Below, piece after piece: positions 39,412-46,801 of a DNA stretch of 46,955 nt. Within the stretch, counting starts at the first letter, position 1, and the number at the start of each line of letters is the position of its first letter. The stretch comes from a virus. The translations under genes and the position numbers were made by a program. The stretch spans positions 1 to 46,955 of IMG/VR virus record IMGVR_UViG_3300036861_000180; one strand, 5' to 3'. Under the pieces are notes generated by a model. It was not told the DNA's origin, made no database searches, and was given only the letters and a program-made list of their open reading frames with translations.

Positions 39412-40190
39412 CAGAGACTCAGCGTCAACCCATCGAACTTAAACGCCTCCCCCGACGCCTTCAAGAACTTCTTATCCGCGACCTTAGCGAGAATGCCCGC
39501 CTTGTCGGGATCGCCGTTGATGAGCTTGGAGACAGTTCGGCTCGTATCCGCGATGGCGAGCTTCCCACCCGGAGCCTCGGCGATTGCCTTCACGATGTAC
39601 TCGCGGGCCTTGGCTTCAATGACGTCTGACGCCCCTGCCGCGACTCCCCCCGGGTAGCTCACCACGCTCACAGGGAGCGCAATGGTCTTATCCGCAGTAC
39701 CCTTCTGCCCCGCCTTCGGGTGTCCATCCTTGTAGGTGAACGTCCTCTGCTTCGGCTTCCCCTTCTTGTCTCCCTGCACGTAGTACTGGGTGACTTCCTT
39801 GAAGTGGAGACGATGGCCGATGAGCTTGGAGAGATCCCTCGCAATCGCACCCAAGTTCTTGATCTTCGCGTCGAAGAGAGCGGTACCGAATTGCCCTACT
39901 TCGCTGATCTTGGTGGGGGTGAAGGTATTGCCATGCTCGTCGAGGAAGGCAGTACCCGTGTCATTCGCCTTCGCTTTGTTACCCGCGTCATACCACTTGG
40001 TCCAGGGCTTATCTTCCCCATCGGCTTGGAGAGTGAGGATCAACTGCCCCCCATACTGCCCGTCTTCGCAGCGAGCATCCAACACCGTCGCGGTCCGATC
40101 ATCCAACCCAATCGACATCCCACCGGCCATGTTCTCCGGGTCAAAGGGGTTGTAATTGGGGTCGTTCACGTCGAGTTTCTTGTCGCTCAA
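39411..40190 (-). CDS. ssDNA-binding-protein-like early protein
   Basis: 259 residues; TTG 40190 with an ideal AGGAGGAACC. It begins MSDKKLDVNDPNYNPFDPEN; an OB-like region follows: RTATVLDARCEDGQYGGQLI then LTLQADGEDKPWTKWYDAGN. The C-terminal half has mixed helices. Proteins of this layout accompany Sak4-like ATPases in many phages and act as single-strand binders; OB fold and binding are inferred from pattern and context. The gene is preceded by a long structured leader (40216-40455), which may control its translation. Confidence 0.6.
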   Translation of the reverse strand: MSDKKLDVNDPNYNPFDPENMAGGMSIGLDDRTATVLDARCEDGQYGGQLILTLQADGEDKPWTKWYDAGNKAKANDTGTAFLDEHGNTFTPTKISEVGQFGTALFDAKIKNLGAIARDLSKLIGHRLHFKEVTQYYVQGDKKGKPKQRTFTYKDGHPKAGQKGTADKTIALPVSVVSYPGGVAAGASDVIEAKAREYIVKAIAEAPGGKLAIADTSRTVSKLINGDPDKAGILAKVADKKFLKASGEAFKFDGLTLSL

Positions 40191-40215
40191 GGTTCCTCCT
40201 AGTTATGAGTGAAAG

Positions 40216-40358
40216 GGGAGCATGAAGGGTGGAGTGGGTCGGGTCGGTACCATTCCGGGTCTATCTCAACCGGGTCCGATGAGATCGGGGTCACGAGCTT
40301 CCCGAGCTAGCCCAAAGCCACTCACAGGCTGCTCTCGACCACCTTCCTTCATGCTCCC
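40216..40358 (-). ncRNA. Stem-closed structured leader RNA upstream of the ssDNA-binding-like gene
   Basis: A perfect 13-bp stem (GGGAGCATGAAGG at 40216-40228 with CCTTCATGCTCCC at 40346-40358) closes 117 bases. Inside are smaller hairpins on the minus strand (CCGAT/ATCGG; AGCC/GGCT) and five GACCC copies. There is no ORF. It abuts the tRNA-like element exactly at 40358/40359 and ends 14 bases before the gene's ribosome site. It could be a leader regulating that gene or an independent RNA. Confidence 0.5.
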
Positions 40359-40363
40359 GAAGA

Positions 40364-40449
40364 ACTGGCGGCAGGGAGTTGAACCCTACACTGTGGAGGA
40401 TCATCCACGTTAGCGCGCCTAACTGCGTGTCCATTCCACGCCGCGCCAG
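40364..40449 (-). tRNA. tRNA-like class II cloverleaf with abnormal anticodon loop
   Basis: 86 nt. Acceptor CTGGCGC/CCGCCAG pairs at six of seven positions. D arm CGTG-GAATGGA-CACG; long variable arm GTGGA-TGATCC-TCCAC; T arm TAGGG-TTCAACT-CCCTG with a canonical TTCAACT loop. The anticodon arm AGTTA-GGCGCGC-TAACG pairs in four of five positions but lacks T33, so no reliable anticodon can be read. There is no encoded CCA. The acceptor stem extends outward to 12 bp (40359-40370 with 40444-40455). It is a degenerate tRNA (Leu/Ser-type shape) or a tRNA mimic. Confidence 0.5.
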
Positions 40450-40466
40450 TTCTTCCGAAGCACGAA

Positions 40467-40754
40467 TCAATGAACCCCCTCACATCTCTCATCTCGATGG
40501 GCGACTATGGGACTCGTCTCCTTGAACCCATTCGAGAAGCTCATGTACCCCTCATAACACCAAGCATAGTATATCCCCTTCTCCTCCCCCGTAGGTCCCA
40601 TATGCGGGGCATCTACGGTAATCGCTGCCCCGTACACATGACTCAATGGCCGCGTAGTGAGTACAAGTTGGGGTCGCTTGGGAAGCGTAGTGATGAGGTA
40701 TCCGAGGAACACGCCGAGGAGAAGAGTAACCGCAAATCCCGTCATCCTCCTCAC
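40467..40754 (-). CDS. Membrane-anchored small protein, 95 aa
   Basis: GTG 40754 overlaps the previous stop (GTGA); an ATG at 40745 sits too close to the [26 protein letters not shown] gives one membrane segment or an uncleaved signal. The remaining 70 residues (LSHVYGAAITVDAPHMGPTG; YYAWCYEGYMSFSNGFKETS) would lie outside, with two cysteines. No family recognised. Confidence 0.55.
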   Translation of the reverse strand: MRRMTGFAVTLLLGVFLGYLITTLPKRPQLVLTTRPLSHVYGAAITVDAPHMGPTGEEKGIYYAWCYEGYMSFSNGFKETSPIVAHRDERCEGVH

Positions 40755-41419
40755 AGGAGGCTAACCCCAGGCGCGCCCATCTCCTTAAACACTTCCAAAG
40801 CCAGATTAGCGGATAGGATGAGGTATTCGTCGGTGGGGGTGGGTTGTGCAGCCCTCGCAGCCCAAGTCCTCGCAGCCTCCGCAGCCTCCGCAGCCCTCGC
40901 AGCCCCCGCAGCCCTCGCAGCCTCCGCAGCCCCCGCAGCCCCCGCAGCCCACGCAGCCCCCGCAGCCCTCGCAGCCCACGCAGCCCCCGCAGCCTCCGCA
41001 GCCCTCGCAGCCCCTCCTTCCCGCTCACAAGCATCTGCCGCCGCTAAGCAACCGGGGTATTCGGAGAGCACTTCGCGGAAGAGTTTGGGGATGAGAACCC
41101 GAATGGTCTTCTCTCGGAGTCTCTTGCAGAACTCGTTCTCATTTATCTGGTCACTCCCGAGTTGGGCGACGGCGAGATCACGCAGGCCTTTGGCTCGCGC
41201 TTCGGGAGAGGACCATTGGGAGTCATTGAGCCTAATTTTGAATTCCCGCACCTGCCGCGATACACACTTCGGGTCATCGCCATGAGGGAGATCAAGAGCC
41301 TCACAAATCGCAGCCTCTACGCACACTTGCTTACCGCGAGTACCGACTCCCTCGCTCAATCCCCGCGCAAGTATCGCGTCAATCTTCGGGACAATCGCCC
41401 TAAACCGCTCCATATCCAT
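40751..41419 (-). CDS. Protein with Ala-rich tripeptide repeats, 222 aa
   Basis: ATG 41419 with AGGAGA. The N-terminal ~125 residues form an ordered domain ([60 protein letters not shown]) of a type I recognise from many phage and metagenomic proteins of unknown function. Residues ~135-190 repeat the tripeptide Ala-Ala-X ([20 protein letters not shown]) about 18 times. The end is a short helix ([14 protein letters not shown]). The repeat is encoded by a 9-bp tandem array and is probably length-variable. Confidence 0.65.
   Translation of the reverse strand: MDMERFRAIVPKIDAILARGLSEGVGTRGKQVCVEAAICEALDLPHGDDPKCVSRQVREFKIRLNDSQWSSPEARAKGLRDLAVAQLGSDQINENEFCKRLREKTIRVLIPKLFREVLSEYPGCLAAADACEREGGAARAAEAAGAAWAARAAGAAWAAGAAGAAEAARAAGAARAAEAAEAARTWAARAAQPTPTDEYLILSANLALEVFKEMGAPGVSLL
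40871..41014. repeat. 9-bp tandem repeat CGCAGCCNN, 16 units
   Basis: Sixteen uninterrupted 9-mers beginning CGCAGCC, with variation only in the last two bases (TC, CT, CC, CA). Another degenerate unit lies at 40856. On the minus strand it encodes Ala-Ala-X repeats. Not CRISPR: there are no spacers. Confidence 0.9.
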
Positions 41420-41445
41420 GGTTGTTCTCCTCTCGGCTTATTACG

Positions 41446-42972
41446 CTAGTCTGCGCTTAAAGGTTCCGGAATATCTACCTGACTGCGGTATGCTGCTCTA
41501 AACCACTGAGGGAATAGGTACTTATGGCGATTGTAGAGATCCACCACATTGTCATCAATGACTATCGTCTCACCCCAATCCAAGGGTCCCCTCACTATCC
41601 TCCCACTCATCTGCACTAGTGTCGTCGCCGCCTGCCTCCTCGCCCAGTCGGGATCCTCTTGCGCGCGGGCTGCGGCGAGTCCAAAGCGGGTGTCTGAGTA
41701 GGGGACTTTGACGATGATTTGGTATCTGGCGAGATCGGCGGGGAAGTCGTGTCCTGTGTGGACGGAGGGGGAGACAAGGATACCACCCGCGCTATCTCTC
41801 CTAAAACGCTCGACCACTCCAGGTGAAGATGCTCCAGCCTCCGCAATAGACATTCGCGTAGCAAAGCGGGAGCGTAAGGAGAGTTGGCGCGCTCGATCAT
41901 AACTGACCGTGTGGATAATCCCCTTGCGATCTTGTCGAGTTTCGAGGATTTGGTCAACGCGCTCGATCCATCTCTCCCTCGCGATGTCTGACATCTTGTG
42001 GTTGACTCGACTCGTCTTGACATGGACTATCGGTCTCCTTTCGGGAGGATAGGGAGAAGGAGTCTCGAAGAACTCATAGGACTCATCCTTGAGCCCAAGC
42101 TCCTCCTCCGCAGTTACCGGCCGCAGCGTCGCGCTAAGGAGGACGATCTTTTCCATATCGCCCCATAACCATTCGGAGGTATATCCCCTTGCCCAGACGG
42201 GTTCGAATGCCCATCCTTCGGAGTATCTGGAATCGGGTCGCCAGTCATCTCCTGCCTCTGATAACTTAGCCAATCGAGTAATGAGGCTCCTGAGATTCTT
42301 CCTATCACGGTGGGTTCGGAGTGACTTGGGATCCACGTCAAGAAGTGGTGATAGACAGTCTCCGGCCCATGCTCTCCACCCATCAATGCCAAAGTCAGCC
42401 GCATGAAGGGGGAATCGAACTTCTCTCGGGCTAAGACTAACTCCAACATAGGATCCCAGTCGGGCTGCTGCATCGTGGGCTTCGTCACAAATCAGTAGCT
42501 CCCGGGGGCCGAGTTTATGTAGTAGCCCCGCGTCTCTCAACGTGTAATACATCGAGTAGTTGGTGAGCACTACTCTAGCCCCCGCCGCACCTTCGACTTG
42601 ATCGTAGTAAGCGCATCCCCCTGCGCGATACACGCACTCCTCTCCGTCATGACAAGGTCCGAGATCACAAGTAGAATCACGAGAGCCACGATCCAGAAGG
42701 AGAGCGCAAGGATAGTTCCGGAGTCCTCGGAGGTCGTGGAGGTCGGGGAATTCCTTGGAGTACTGATCTTGAAGTGCTCTAGTACTCGTGAGTACCACGG
42801 TTCGGAGCCCGCTAAGTTTCGCATATCCCATTCCTATTAGAGACTTTCCCACACCTACCGGAGCGCCCACGAGGTTGAATCTCCTATTCGAATTGAGTAA
42901 CCTATTCAAGCACTCCAGTTGACCCCCACGCCATGTATCACCGAATCCCTCGAATAGGTCGCTTGGCTTCAC
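41446..42972 (-). CDS. DinG/XPD-like superfamily 2 DNA helicase with Fe-S-type cysteines
   Basis: 508 residues from GTG 42972 (overlapping the previous stop, GTGA); the longer frame to 43149 lies inside the upstream gene. Walker A GAPVGVGKS, TVVLTSTRALQDQY (motif Ia), and four cysteines between motifs I and II (NYPCALLL, STCDLGPCHDGEECVYRAGG then C) as in Rad3/DinG Fe-S helicases. DEAH box in LLICDEAHDAA; IVLLSATLRPVT (motif III); C-terminal LVQMSGRIVRGPLDWGETIV (motif VI, Q-x-x-GR). It unwinds 5'-to-3' in characterised relatives. Likely the phage's replication or recombination helicase. Confidence 0.85.
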   Translation of the reverse strand: MKPSDLFEGFGDTWRGGQLECLNRLLNSNRRFNLVGAPVGVGKSLIGMGYAKLSGLRTVVLTSTRALQDQYSKEFPDLHDLRGLRNYPCALLLDRGSRDSTCDLGPCHDGEECVYRAGGCAYYDQVEGAAGARVVLTNYSMYYTLRDAGLLHKLGPRELLICDEAHDAAARLGSYVGVSLSPREVRFPLHAADFGIDGWRAWAGDCLSPLLDVDPKSLRTHRDRKNLRSLITRLAKLSEAGDDWRPDSRYSEGWAFEPVWARGYTSEWLWGDMEKIVLLSATLRPVTAEEELGLKDESYEFFETPSPYPPERRPIVHVKTSRVNHKMSDIARERWIERVDQILETRQDRKGIIHTVSYDRARQLSLRSRFATRMSIAEAGASSPGVVERFRRDSAGGILVSPSVHTGHDFPADLARYQIIVKVPYSDTRFGLAAARAQEDPDWARRQAATTLVQMSGRIVRGPLDWGETIVIDDNVVDLYNRHKYLFPQWFRAAYRSQVDIPEPLSAD

Positions 42973-43799
42973 GCCTTCGGCTCTCGGGGGGTCTCGGGGG
43001 CGGGAGGGTGGCAACTCTCGCAGTCCTCCATCGTATTCATGTGGTAGGTGCAGGGGATGAAACCGATTCCCGCCCCCTCCTCTTGCGCCTTCTCGGGGAG
43101 CAGCGAGCGGAGCACCTCGGCAAGCATCGCCCCGGCCGCATTCGGCCAAGTCGATACGACGAACTTCGCGGCTTCACCGATCCCCACCCTTCTGCCTCGG
43201 GCTTCGGCTTGGGCCACCTCCCAGATACGCTTCCCGAGGGCGGCCTCTGACTCGGTCATGCGAACGACCGCAAGCGACTCCGACGCGGTGAGCGTGAGCC
43301 GCTCCTTCTCCAGCTCCGCAACCTTCTCCCGCAGGTCTGCAATGGTGCATTCTTCTACCTCTTTGTGGCTGCGGAGTTTATTTTCTAACTCGGCTACCTT
43401 CGCCTTGAGATATATAACGCCCTCACGAAGTGTCTCTACCTCACCCTCACGATCAAGCACCTTCGCGTCCGCGGCTTCATCGAGGGCCTCCTTGCAGATA
43501 CGGGCGATCTCGCGGACGCGATTCCACTTCAACCCCGGAGGTGGATCTTGGGCGTTGGCCGCGATCTTCTCCAGTGCCTCCCGCGCCTTGGTGAGGGTGG
43601 CCTCGGCTTCGAGTCGCTTGTCTACGGCTGTGTTCCAGCGCTGGTTGCAGTACTCGGCGCGCTCCTCTGCTTCCCTCGTATGCGCGTCGATGGCGCGGGC
43701 GAGAGCCTCTTCAGCGAATGTTGGACGCTGCGCATAAGCGTAGATGGCGTCTAGGTACTCCTTCGCGATCCTCAACGCCCCCCCACTAGGCTCACTCAT
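42969..43799 (-). CDS. Long coiled-coil protein, 276 aa
   Basis: ATG 43799 overlaps the previous stop by 8 bases (ATGAGTGA). Mostly helical with heptads (AKVAELENKLRSHKEVEECT; LREKVAELEKERLTLTASES). The tail holds a His/Cys cluster (PCTYHMNTMEDCESCHPPAP). Coupled to the helicase gene. Similar coiled-coil proteins are common in phage early regions; the function is unknown. Confidence 0.6.
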   Translation of the reverse strand: MSEPSGGALRIAKEYLDAIYAYAQRPTFAEEALARAIDAHTREAEERAEYCNQRWNTAVDKRLEAEATLTKAREALEKIAANAQDPPPGLKWNRVREIARICKEALDEAADAKVLDREGEVETLREGVIYLKAKVAELENKLRSHKEVEECTIADLREKVAELEKERLTLTASESLAVVRMTESEAALGKRIWEVAQAEARGRRVGIGEAAKFVVSTWPNAAGAMLAEVLRSLLPEKAQEEGAGIGFIPCTYHMNTMEDCESCHPPAPETPREPKA

Positions 43800-44376
43800 T
43801 CACCACCTCCACAGGCTCCAAGTACCTACCCCTCTCCTTCTCCCGATACGCCTTGAATGCCTCTCCGAAGATGGGGTGAGAGTTGCACTTCTCAAGTAGT
43901 CCCTCTTGGCGATCATTGTTGATAGTCCCAGTGATATACGCATCGAGGAGTTCAAAGGTTTCGTCCTTCTCCCCCTGGAACTTGGCACGCATGAAGAGTC
44001 TCTCCGCCCCGTCGATCATCTTTTGGTCATCGTTACTCTGCTCCACTTCGGCCAAGAGCCGCCACATAGCTGCCTTTGATTGTGCTCTCTTGACCGACCC
44101 CCCCGACATAGCAGGAGCGATAATCTTGACAACAAAGTGCACTATCGCCGCCCGCATTACGTCGGGGACCGTCTTATACCGATCCCCAAACCGATCAAGA
44201 TAGTCGCGGATCAGTTTGTCATAGCAGTCCTCAACCACGCATCCAGGTAGTTTCTTCCCCTGCTTGCGTTCGGATGGGGGGACGTAGTAATCGTTGGGCT
44301 CCTCGGCAAAGTTCCCTACCCAGTCCACGGGCTTGACGATGCCAGCCTTCTCCAAGTACTCATCGAGTAGGGTCAT
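43792..44376 (-). CDS. Hypothetical protein, 194 aa
   Basis: ATG 44376; overlaps the previous gene by 17 bases. Begins MTLLDEYLEKAGIVKPVDWV and is mostly helical. VVEDCYDKLIRDYLDRFGDR then YKTVPDVMRAAIVHFVVKII has the rhythm of a ribbon-helix-helix or similar DNA-binding helix pair, but no consensus is clear. No family recognised. Confidence 0.55.
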   Translation of the reverse strand: MTLLDEYLEKAGIVKPVDWVGNFAEEPNDYYVPPSERKQGKKLPGCVVEDCYDKLIRDYLDRFGDRYKTVPDVMRAAIVHFVVKIIAPAMSGGSVKRAQSKAAMWRLLAEVEQSNDDQKMIDGAERLFMRAKFQGEKDETFELLDAYITGTINNDRQEGLLEKCNSHPIFGEAFKAYREKERGRYLEPVEVVNE

Positions 44377-44788
44377 GAGTCTCCTTCATATCATTGACGT
44401 GGGCGATTAAGTCGGGGCGGAAGATGGATGCTTTGACCATCGTGCGGAACTCTAGATACCTATCAGGCGGCAAGAGTTCAACCATTTCTTTGAGGTCATG
44501 TGCTCCCGAGATAAGGATTCTGTGCCCGCTTGTTGGCTCCACGTGGCCGAATATCTCCATCAGCCGATCGTGGATCATGTATCTAGCTACCGTGGCCCGC
44601 CGACTCCCTGCAAGCCTTACCACGAGCCCAAAGATCGAATCAAGCTCAGGCGAGAGTGAGGTTGCTAGGGTCCTCCACACGACTTCGTATTTCCTCCATG
44701 GTGGTTCAGATTTCTGCTTTTTGGTGAGTTGATCGAAAATGGTTTCTTCCATAGAGAGGGGTACGAAGTTGCTCGGCCAAAGGTTCAT
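44360..44788 (-). CDS. Hypothetical protein, 142 aa
   Basis: ATG 44788 lies immediately after a long inverted repeat; no ribosome site is visible there or at the second ATG (44752). Helical protein with EVVWRTLATSLSPELDSIFG, then LAGSRRATVARYMIHDRLME and GHRILISGAHDLKEMVELLP. The RRATVARYMIHDRL helix may bind DNA. Possibly related in role to the next gene; unrecognised. Confidence 0.5.
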   Translation of the reverse strand: MNLWPSNFVPLSMEETIFDQLTKKQKSEPPWRKYEVVWRTLATSLSPELDSIFGLVVRLAGSRRATVARYMIHDRLMEIFGHVEPTSGHRILISGAHDLKEMVELLPPDRYLEFRTMVKASIFRPDLIAHVNDMKETHDPTR

Positions 44789-44848
44789 TCTAGTTACTAC
44801 GTCTGGTACTTTTCGTACAACAGACTGATCGCTTACGTAGGAACTAGA
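44789..44848 (-). promoter_or_regulatory. Long stem-loop ending at a start codon
   Basis: Arms 44789-44802 and 44835-44848 are complementary at 13 of 14 positions. An inner hairpin (CTG, GTAC / GTAC, CAG; 44803-44823) continues the stem, with an 11-base bulge on one side. The structure starts 8 bases after the ribbon-helix-helix-like gene's stop and ends one base before ATG 44788. It has no U-run, so it is not a normal terminator. Operator or translational control element. Confidence 0.5.
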
Positions 44849-44856
44849 GTGTGGTC

Positions 44857-45138
44857 TCAGAGCAAAGCCTCGAACTCCCCCTTGATTCGCATGATAAGCT
44901 CCTGAGTAGACTGAGGATCAAGCGATTTCACCCTCTCCAGAGCCTCACCCACCCCGACCCCCCTACCGAAGACTCGGGCGAGATGCGACTTGATGAGAGT
45001 GCGGATCACCGCTGTCCCCTTCACCTCGCATAGCATCGCGTAGACCTTGAGGAGTTCAATGGTGTCCGGGTGGAGCCTCACTTGAATCCTCGGCCAGGAG
45101 TAGGCAGGGCGGGGGTTGGGTTTGAGGGCCTTAATCAC
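44857..45138 (-). CDS. Ribbon-helix-helix-like DNA-binding protein, 93 aa
   Basis: GTG 45138 overlaps the previous stop (GTGA). Residues ~17-55 (RIQVRLHPDTIELLKVYAML then KGTAVIRTLIKSHLARVFG) read as a beta strand followed by two helices, like Arc/MetJ-type repressors. A helical tail follows (QSTQELIMRIKGEFEALL). It sits directly upstream of the 60-bp inverted repeat, which would be a natural operator for such a dimer; that link is inferred. Confidence 0.6.
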   Translation of the reverse strand: MIKALKPNPRPAYSWPRIQVRLHPDTIELLKVYAMLCEVKGTAVIRTLIKSHLARVFGRGVGVGEALERVKSLDPQSTQELIMRIKGEFEALL

Positions 45139-45242
45139 CTGCGCCCTCGGGGGTCACGGTCACGCACGCCAAACCAATAGCCTACCCAGAACCCCATGCT
45201 ATAGACCGTGAGCGCCAGGAACGTGAATAGAAGATAGATCAC
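45135..45242 (-). CDS. Single-helix membrane protein, 35 aa
   Basis: GTG 45242 overlaps the previous stop, and its TGA overlaps the next GTG. Reads MIYLLFTFLALTVYSMGFWV then GYWFGVRDRDPRGRR: one membrane helix with a basic tail. Probably co-expressed with the membrane protein just upstream. Confidence 0.5.
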   Translation of the reverse strand: MIYLLFTFLALTVYSMGFWVGYWFGVRDRDPRGRR

Positions 45243-45619
45243 TTCGCCCTCCCCGCCCGCACCATAGCATACCCGTAGAATGCCCCCGTGAGCACCCTTA
45301 GCCCCCACTGAGCGCGCTTGTGCTTCCTCAAGGCATAATCACCCCCCACCATGAGGAGCGCTCCCCCCAGCTTAGCCGGCCCAAACCCCACTCGCCTAAT
45401 CACTGGGTTAGCCTCGGAGTACCCCTTCCGCATGGCTTGGTGGGAGAGCACCCAATCTCCCCCCGACAGAGCCCCGTAGTACACCGCTGGTCCTAGAATT
45501 TGTGGCAAGACCCCCTTGGGCTCTCCAGCCTTCACCCAGGATGCCCCTAGAACGCTCAGAATGACACTCAGAGCAACGCAAACTACTTGCTTGCCCCTTT
45601 CCCTACCCTCTACCCTCAT
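45239..45619 (-). CDS. Membrane protein with signal-like N-terminus, 126 aa
   Basis: ATG 45619 with an ideal AGGAGG. Basic start, then VVCVALSVILSVLGASWVKA, followed by ALSGGDWVLSHQAMRKGYSE then ANPVIRRVGF. This 'D----H-----G--E-NP' pattern occurs in small bacterial membrane proteins of unknown function. Two further hydrophobic stretches follow (KLGGALLMVGGDYAL; LTGAFYGYAMVRAG). Looks host-derived; the role is unknown. Confidence 0.6.
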   Translation of the reverse strand: MRVEGRERGKQVVCVALSVILSVLGASWVKAGEPKGVLPQILGPAVYYGALSGGDWVLSHQAMRKGYSEANPVIRRVGFGPAKLGGALLMVGGDYALRKHKRAQWGLRVLTGAFYGYAMVRAGRAK

Positions 45620-45651
45620 GAACTCCTCCTAGAGTCTCTGAAGCCCTAAAA

Positions 45652-45665
45652 TCCCATAATTGGGA
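45652..45665. promoter_or_regulatory. Dyad TCCCATAATTGGGA in an intergenic gap
   Basis: A five-base inverted repeat around TAAT lies in the 81-bp gap ahead of the membrane-protein gene, the largest gap in this part of the operon. It may be an operator or a hairpin; no clear promoter was found beside it. Confidence 0.3.
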
Positions 45666-45700
45666 ATTCCGAAATGCCTTGAACTTCTGAATCCTAAAAA

Positions 45701-45904
45701 TCAGCCCAACTTTGAGTCTTCACCACTCACATCTCCGGGGGCCGATTCACTATTTGAGTATCCAGCCGGCCGGATCTTGGCCTTCGGGGGTTGGATTCGG
45801 TAGACTGAACGGACGATTGAGTCACTCCCGCAGGTTGAGCACTCCCCATGCTCGCCCAGCACGCGAGTACTCTCGCAGTCCAGGCAATGGGCGTAGTCAC
45901 TCAT
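45701..45904 (-). CDS. Zinc-ribbon small protein, 67 aa
   Basis: ATG 45904 shares a base with the previous stop (TAATG). Reads MSDYAHCLDCESTRVLGEHG then ECSTCGSDSIVRSVYRI: a standard four-cysteine zinc ribbon followed by a disordered polar tail. Function unknown. Confidence 0.65.
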   Translation of the reverse strand: MSDYAHCLDCESTRVLGEHGECSTCGSDSIVRSVYRIQPPKAKIRPAGYSNSESAPGDVSGEDSKLG

Positions 45905-46218
45905 TAGTCGCTCCCATCGCAGAAGCAATCCAAGCGAGTGCCGCAGATGGGGCAGGGCGTCTCATCCGAGGTAGCCTTGGGGTGGGGCGAGTTTGGCAGC
46001 ACGCAAGGGTCGGTATGTCCGAGCACTTTGGGGCAGCCAGGGAGATCATGGCCCCACCCAACCTCCCACCATCGGTAGCCTACCGGCTCTATGCTGTAGA
46101 CCTGCGGCAGGTCGTCCCACTGGTGGACTGGGCAGGGAAATAGCTCATCGTACCCGCATCTCTCCATGTCGTGTGACCACTCAGATGCACACTCTTTACA
46201 CTCATGACTATGGCTCAT
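45904..46218 (-). CDS. Cysteine-rich zinc-binding protein, 104 aa
   Basis: ATG 46218 with GAGAGGA; the upstream extension to 46257 lacks a ribosome site. Several metal-binding pairs: CKECASEW, then CGYDELFPCPVHQW, GCPKVLGHTDPCV and PCPICGTRLDCFCDG. Probably two or three zinc knuckles. A TATACT box at 46231-46236 lies just upstream but without a good -35. Confidence 0.6.
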   Translation of the reverse strand: MSHSHECKECASEWSHDMERCGYDELFPCPVHQWDDLPQVYSIEPVGYRWWEVGWGHDLPGCPKVLGHTDPCVLPNSPHPKATSDETPCPICGTRLDCFCDGSD

Positions 46219-46263
46219 AAAGTCCTCTCTAGTATACTCTTGTGTACTCGATTGCACTCGCGG

Positions 46264-46509
46264 TTACTCGCCTGCTTCTTGACCAAGCGCGACTAGATAA
46301 CCCGCTTCGAGCCCCTGCGCGAACGCCGAGTATGGCTCATGGTCCATCCGCATGATGCCCGCATTCACCGCATGCTCCTGGAGTGCTTGTTGGCGGGTGT
46401 AGGTGGCCCGGGTATCATCCCACTTCATGACTCTTGCCACATTCCCCGCTGCCCATCCGAACCCATCCAGGTACTGCCTAGTTGCTAATCTCATCTCACT
46501 CTCGCTCAT
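46264..46509 (-). CDS. Hypothetical protein, 81 aa
   Basis: ATG 46509 overlaps the previous stop (ATGA) and has GGAGGAAATTC upstream. Reads MSESEMRLATRQYLDGFGWA; helical, with EHAVNAGIMRMDHEPYSAFA then QGLEAGYLVALGQEAGE. No family recognised. Confidence 0.6.
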   Translation of the reverse strand: MSESEMRLATRQYLDGFGWAAGNVARVMKWDDTRATYTRQQALQEHAVNAGIMRMDHEPYSAFAQGLEAGYLVALGQEAGE

Positions 46510-46751
46510 TGAATTTCCTCCCTCCGGTTCATGAGTCTCGCCCACGAGTTACGCGGGCTAAGGCGCGCTCTCACTTCCGCTTGCAGATTGGCGATGGATG
46601 CGGCATCACATGGCTCGCCTACCTCACGCCAGATAATCTCCCAGCATGCCGGGCAAGTGACATGCTCGTGGGAAGATGAGCAGCGGACTACCGCTTTAGT
46701 GCGCCCGCATGTGGTCACGTGGTCTAGGCCGGAGTCGTGGTGGGTGATCAC
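46506..46751 (-). CDS. Zinc-knuckle small protein, 81 aa
   Basis: GTG 46751 overlaps the previous stop (GTGA). Reads MITHHDSGLDHVTTCGRTKA, then RCSSSHEHVTCPACWEIIWR: a His/Cys set able to bind one zinc, followed by a helix (SIANLQAEVRARLSPRNSWA). This pattern (H--H--CG...C--C) is frequent in tiny phage zinc-finger proteins. Confidence 0.6.
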   Translation of the reverse strand: MITHHDSGLDHVTTCGRTKAVVRCSSSHEHVTCPACWEIIWREVGEPCDAASIANLQAEVRARLSPRNSWARLMNRREEIQ

Positions 46752-46801
46752 TTTGCCTCCAGCGACTCAATCGCCTCATCAATGCGGCATCCGAGGGCCA
46801 T
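46748..46801 (-). CDS. 17-residue leader-like ORF
   Basis: Reads MALGCRIDEAIESLEAK. AGGAG lies eight bases upstream, the start shares a base with the previous stop (TAATG), and the stop overlaps the next GTG. Everything fits a translated coupling peptide; a functional product is uncertain. Confidence 0.4.
   Translation of the reverse strand: MALGCRIDEAIESLEAK

Noticed and set aside
40364-40449. Attachment site (attP) within the tRNA-like sequence
   Set aside because: No integrase or excisionase is recognisable, so there is no support for integration.
40844-41094. Possible CRISPR-like or regulatory repeat array
   Set aside because: The repeats are contiguous 9-mers without spacers and encode an in-frame protein repeat. 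The plus-strand Pro/Ser/Gln frames are their shadows.
41446-43149. Helicase start at 43149
   Set aside because: The added 59 residues are low-complexity antisense-free overlap of the upstream gene. GTG 42972 gives the usual stop/start overlap.
43048-43737. 229-codon plus-strand open frame
   Set aside because: Ser-rich antisense of the coiled-coil gene; no start signal or domain.
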